Source: Clostridia bacterium
Lineage (GTDB): Bacteria; Bacillota; Clostridia; Oscillospirales; UBA644
DNA length: 8,077 nucleotides
Direction: 5' to 3'
Assembly: GCA_014872655.1 (NCBI GenBank)
Contig: WHHJ01000070.1
Span: forward strand, 1-8,077
Part shown: in pieces, positions 5,162 through 8,077 of the stretch
How positions within the stretch are numbered: position 1 is the stretch's first letter
Layout: each line of letters begins with the position of its first letter
Position numbers and translations under genes: made by a program
Notes under the pieces: model-generated
Database searches by the model: none
Seen by the model: the letters and a program-made list of their open reading frames with translations, nothing else
Told to the model about the DNA's origin: nothing

Positions 5162-7594
5162 TTATCGTTGAAAATCTATGGAACAAATAGAAAGATATCC
5201 AATAGAAAGAATACAGTCGTCATCGGCTGAAAAGAGAATTCTGCGGATGTTATTTGTATTATTTCCTAATTCTCCACCTGTTATATAGTCCAGATAAACT
5301 GTTTTACGCTCTCCCGGCGCAATTTCCGGAACATCCAGAACTTTTACATTCCGAGATCCTGAAACTTGCAAGGTCAGCGATGTAATAGGTGTATCACCTT
5401 CATTTTTCACATCTAAAACAAGATATTGATTTTTCGACCAATCCACAGGTCCTGCCCACTGAGTAGACATAAGCGATACAGCATTTCCAATGGCTTTTGA
5501 GAAATCCATATGCAATCGGCCATCTTGATATGTTACACTAGGATTGTCAAGCGCATCTGCACATTGCTGTCCGTCTATAGTCATATCCAAAATCGTCTCA
5601 GAAGAGGTCATCACTCTCGGATACGCATAATATATGTATTCCTCAACTTCAGCAGCTCCTGGTTTGGCAACCTGAATATTTAACGTTGTTTCAGCCTGCA
5701 TACAAGCAATATCTGCCGTATAAACTTCGCCGTCCCAAGTTGCTGTCTGACCGTTAATTTGAACGGTACTATTTTCAGGTGCCAGAACAAAAATGGTACG
5801 AACAGACATTTTTTCAAGATTTTCAGAGTCCGTATACAATCCAACAACAACGTCTTTATTTGTCTCGATATCTTCAATCAGAAGAGCACGCAATTTTGCG
5901 TAACGATCTGTTTCAGAATATACCGTATTTGTGTCTAAATTTACGGAGTTAACCATGCCATCATAATATATATTCATGAAATCCGCTGCGGTTTTGGAGG
6001 TAATTCCCTTTTCATCTAACTGCTGCTGAATCTGTTGCTCACGAATCGTCAACAAGTCATAATCTTCAATTCCATCCCGTACTGTTTCAAACCGAATAGA
6101 AGATACCAAGAGATTTCGATTTACGACACCGTCATTCTCTTTACCCGGATAAACCATAAAACTGTCTCCGCCGTAATTGGAATATCCAGCATCAGGAACG
6201 TATTGGCACACTTCGTCCCACCAATTGAACATTCCATAATAGCCCTCTTCCGGACTAAAATAAGTATAACAATCTACTGCCCAATCTAAATAACCAACAA
6301 TACCTAATTGCTTTTGCGTCCAGAATAAACTCTTGGCCTGAATTAAATTATCCAAACCAATTTGGCGCTCTTCCGTACCATACCACCAAACTTCCTGTGT
6401 ACCGGTATTATAAATCGTATCAATATAGGATTGTTTGGTTCCTTTTCGACCTGTACACCAAACAGAAAGATTGCCGTACATTTGAGAAGTTCCGGAGAAT
6501 AGCGTAATCAAGTTCTTGGTATTCGGATCAATCTCCATTAGCTGTTGATGCATTTCTTTGGCCAGTTGATATTTATCTTCCGTACCGATCTCATCAAATT
6601 GATAATAGTAGCACTTGTCCAAAACCCCGATTTCGTCCATAGCATTACGCCATTCTGTCGTCTTCTGTGCATTGATATAATAATACTGCGTCCCATCATC
6701 ACGTGTTACGACTTCTCCGAAAAACGGCATATGAAAAGCCTGTACGCGCGGATCTGTCGCATACTTCTCAGCCGTAGCGACATATTCATCCAACCACGTT
6801 CCCTGCGAGCCAGGAAGCCAGTCAATGTTCATCCGGTTATCCAGCAGAAAATACATTAACATTTCTTTTGCTTCAATGGTATCAATATCGGTGTCTGCAT
6901 AGGCATCCGAGATGCTCCAGTTTAAGATCAATGATTTGCATGCCGAAACTTCCGGCAGCGTTACATCGTGTACCGTAACATATACGGGAATGGTAATAGT
7001 GCCGTTTTTATGTGTTAAAGTAATCGTACCTGTATACAATCCCGCAGGGTCATCCGGCATAGTTTTTACCGAAACGTAGAACCCTTGATTTTCGCCTTGG
7101 TTCACCACGGCAGAATTATTGTCCTCATATAACGGAATCAATGCATCAGGCATGTAATAGGTATCCGTATCTGCAACATGTTCGATTTTTGAGTATCTCT
7201 CGCGAAAAATCATCACGTAGTTTTCTGTTGTACCTTCCGCTCCAATCCGACTATATTCCTTGGAGCGAATAACATGTCCATCTGCGTTTGTTAAATCCGA
7301 AATCTCTGCATGCACATCTTCTAATGCCGCATCGTTATTCCGAATAACAAATTGTCCGCCTTCTTTCTCATTTTTTACCATATCAATATACAGTGCATTT
7401 GCCCCGTTGCCGGTAGTCGGCTCTGTTAAAGAAGGCTTTTCTGTACTGCCTAAAAAATATACATTTGTCTGATTGTCTGTGGAAGTCCAATCTTCACCGG
7501 TTTGTCCTGTTTTGTCAAAAACCGTACATGCGCAAAGGCTCATAAATAGCATCACACATAATACTGCAGACAAAAACCTCTTCATTTTTCTCAT
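5162..7594 (-). CDS. Lipoprotein with GH123/DUF4091-type glycoside hydrolase domain
   Basis: This 810-residue protein begins with a lipoprotein signal: MRKMKR, a hydrophobic core, then the lipobox L20-C-A-C23, so it should be lipid-anchored at Cys23 outside the cell. Residues about 45-212 are beta-rich and fit the N-terminal sandwich domain of GH123-like proteins. Residues about 218-520 match the DUF4091/GH123 catalytic barrel. The key piece is YYYQFDEIG, with adjacent D334-E335 in the position of the catalytic Asp-Glu pair. Supporting pieces are EVWWYG (401-406), the barrel segment GIVGYLDWAV, and GDSFMVYPG with SSIRFETVRDGIEDYD, the typical end of DUF4091. A helical stretch (about 515-580) leads to a small sandwich (about 596-645) and a C-terminal beta-rich domain (about 662-808), perhaps carbohydrate-binding. 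Known GH123 enzymes are N-acetyl-beta-galactosaminidases, but substrate is only a guess here. The first ATG is chosen for its AGGAGG at 5-base spacing. Confidence 0.85.
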   Translation of the reverse strand: MRKMKRFLSAVLCVMLFMSLCACTVFDKTGQTGEDWTSTDNQTNVYFLGSTEKPSLTEPTTGNGANALYIDMVKNEKEGGQFVIRNNDAALEDVHAEISDLTNADGHVIRSKEYSRIGAEGTTENYVMIFRERYSKIEHVADTDTYYMPDALIPLYEDNNSAVVNQGENQGFYVSVKTMPDDPAGLYTGTITLTHKNGTITIPVYVTVHDVTLPEVSACKSLILNWSISDAYADTDIDTIEAKEMLMYFLLDNRMNIDWLPGSQGTWLDEYVATAEKYATDPRVQAFHMPFFGEVVTRDDGTQYYYINAQKTTEWRNAMDEIGVLDKCYYYQFDEIGTEDKYQLAKEMHQQLMEIDPNTKNLITLFSGTSQMYGNLSVWCTGRKGTKQSYIDTIYNTGTQEVWWYGTEERQIGLDNLIQAKSLFWTQKQLGIVGYLDWAVDCYTYFSPEEGYYGMFNWWDEVCQYVPDAGYSNYGGDSFMVYPGKENDGVVNRNLLVSSIRFETVRDGIEDYDLLTIREQQIQQQLDEKGITSKTAADFMNIYYDGMVNSVNLDTNTVYSETDRYAKLRALLIEDIETNKDVVVGLYTDSENLEKMSVRTIFVLAPENSTVQINGQTATWDGEVYTADIACMQAETTLNIQVAKPGAAEVEEYIYYAYPRVMTSSETILDMTIDGQQCADALDNPSVTYQDGRLHMDFSKAIGNAVSLMSTQWAGPVDWSKNQYLVLDVKNEGDTPITSLTLQVSGSRNVKVLDVPEIAPGERKTVYLDYITGGELGNNTNNIRRILFSADDDCILSIGYLSICSIDFQR

Positions 7595-7599
7595 TTTTT

Positions 7600-7605
7600 C
7601 CTCCT
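7600..7605 (-). promoter_or_regulatory. Ribosome binding site of the lipoprotein gene
   Basis: The - strand reads AGGAGG followed by five A and then ATG at 7594-7592. The next in-frame ATG (7585-7583) would have a 14-base gap, so this site settles the first ATG as the start. Confidence 0.85.
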
Positions 7606-7633
7606 GTCAAACATGTGATATTTGTACACATTA

Positions 7634-7663
7634 ATTATACCATATATATCATTCTCCTGTCAA
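7634..7663 (-). promoter_or_regulatory. Consensus promoter of the lipoprotein gene
   Basis: On the - strand TTGACA (7663-7658) is separated by 18 bases from TATAAT (7639-7634), both perfect SigA hexamers. The bases before the -10 read TGG, giving the extended form TGnTATAAT. Transcription should start near 7627, leaving a leader of about 33 bases that contains the AGGAGG. The spacer is AT-rich (ATATATAT). Confidence 0.85.
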
Positions 7664-7688
7664 TCGTACACCTCCTAAAAACGTATAC

Positions 7689-7730
7689 AAAAAAGGCCGT
7701 ACCATTTCATGAAAAATGATGTACGACCTT
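7689..7730 (-). terminator. Terminator of the right-edge membrane protein gene
   Basis: In the - strand transcript AAGGTCGTAC (7730-7721) pairs with GTACGGCCTT (7702-7693) over 10 pairs with one G-U. After a 2-base bulge, CATTT pairs with AAATG around a 6-base loop. The U-tail comes from the A-run 7689-7694. On the + strand the G-U pair becomes a C/A mismatch, so the element is best formed in - strand RNA. It begins 21 bases after the stop of the upstream membrane protein gene and ends before the lipoprotein promoter. Confidence 0.82.
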
Positions 7731-7751
7731 CATTTTTTACAAATCTAAACA

Positions 7752-8077
7752 TTAGAAGGAATTTTTAGATGTTTCCGCTTGATGATTTTCCTCAGACGTT
7801 ATTAAATCCTTTGTTTCTATTTTGCGAACTAAACGAATCAAAATAAAGATTTCAGCGACTGTAATTGCCGTATCGGAAAGAAGCGTCAACGCATTGCTCG
7901 GAACACCAAAGGGATTGCCGGGAATAAAAGACACCACAAGATCCGCAACACGCGCTGCACCAAAGAAAACAGCTCCCATGCCAAATAAAAATAACAGACG
8001 TTTTGCCGGCGTTCCTGCAAGCATTTTAGAGAAATTCATAAAAAACAATGCTGTGATACTATAAAATAAGATGGAAT
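7752..8077 (-). CDS. Membrane protein of unknown function (C-terminal part; 5' end outside window)
   Basis: The frame is open from the right edge to TAA at 7754-7752 and gives 107 complete codons in the window. I do not recognise the family. It has three probable membrane segments: the edge stretch SILFYSITALFFMNFSKML, LLFLFGMGAVFFGAARVAD with the following VVSFI, and a third from about SNALTLLSDT through IFILIRLV. A charged, polar C-terminal tail of about 25 residues, rich in Glu, Lys, Thr and Ser, follows and is probably cytoplasmic because it begins with RLVRK. Possible internal starts are TTG 8048 and ATG 8039, but neither has a ribosome binding site. The hydrophobic sequence also continues unbroken upstream of both, so the real start is most likely beyond the window. 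The gene ends at its own terminator and is therefore not an operon partner of the lipoprotein gene. Confidence 0.7.
   Translation of the reverse strand, partial: SILFYSITALFFMNFSKMLAGTPAKRLLFLFGMGAVFFGAARVADLVVSFIPGNPFGVPSNALTLLSDTAITVAEIFILIRLVRKIETKDLITSEENHQAETSKNSF

Noticed and set aside
6035..6859. Two + strand open frames of 84 and 104 codons inside the lipoprotein gene
   Set aside because: They lie antisense to a well-supported coding sequence with clear domain motifs, lack ribosome binding sites and give no recognisable protein.
7605..7610. Second TTGACA as an additional -35 box
   Set aside because: No -10-like sequence occurs 16-19 bases downstream on the - strand, because that stretch is already the lipoprotein coding sequence.
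7671..7676. AGGAGG on the - strand as the ribosome site of a leader peptide
   Set aside because: It lies upstream of the predicted transcription start, and no ATG follows at a proper distance. The only nearby start would be a TTG inside the -35 region.
7822..8064. Open frame of 80 codons on the + strand at the right edge
   Set aside because: It is a shadow of the membrane protein on the other strand, with a Lys/Arg/Ala-rich composition and no recognisable domain or ribosome site.

Overview
The window looks like chromosomal DNA of a low-to-moderate GC Firmicute, most likely a clostridial, gut-type organism. The reasons are AAAGGAG or AGGAGG ribosome binding sites ahead of most genes, compact U-tailed intrinsic terminators, a SigA-type extended -10 promoter and a clostridial-style lipoprotein signal. 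This placement is inferred from style, not from a marker gene. I see no tRNA, rRNA, CRISPR array, insertion sequence or phage gene.

Left part (1-2411, + strand): a housekeeping operon that enters from outside the window. It holds the C-terminal end of a two-domain Sua5-type threonylcarbamoyl-AMP synthase (tRNA t6A synthesis), coaE (last step of CoA synthesis) and an M18 metallo-aminopeptidase. The genes are 2-3 bases apart, each has its own ribosome binding site, and a strong hairpin terminator ends the unit.

Middle (2412-5106, + strand): two single genes. The first is a small zinc-ribbon plus membrane-domain protein of unknown function with its own terminator. The second is a full-length ABC exporter half-transporter (membrane and ATPase domains fused), with AT-rich promoter-like DNA in front and a hairpin behind.

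Right part (5112-8077, - strand): a convergent gene encodes an 810-residue lipoprotein with a GH123/DUF4091-type glycosidase catalytic region and C-terminal beta-rich domains. It probably acts on N-acetylhexosamine-containing glycans at the cell surface. It has a near-ideal promoter, a good ribosome binding site and a 16-bp hairpin that can terminate transcription in both directions. Upstream of it, the C-terminal end of an unrecognised membrane protein enters from the right edge and stops at a strand-specific terminator.

Most of the window is ordinary. The lipoprotein is the most interesting gene because its substrate cannot be predicted and its C-terminal extension is large. I found no convincing evidence of a new multi-gene system.
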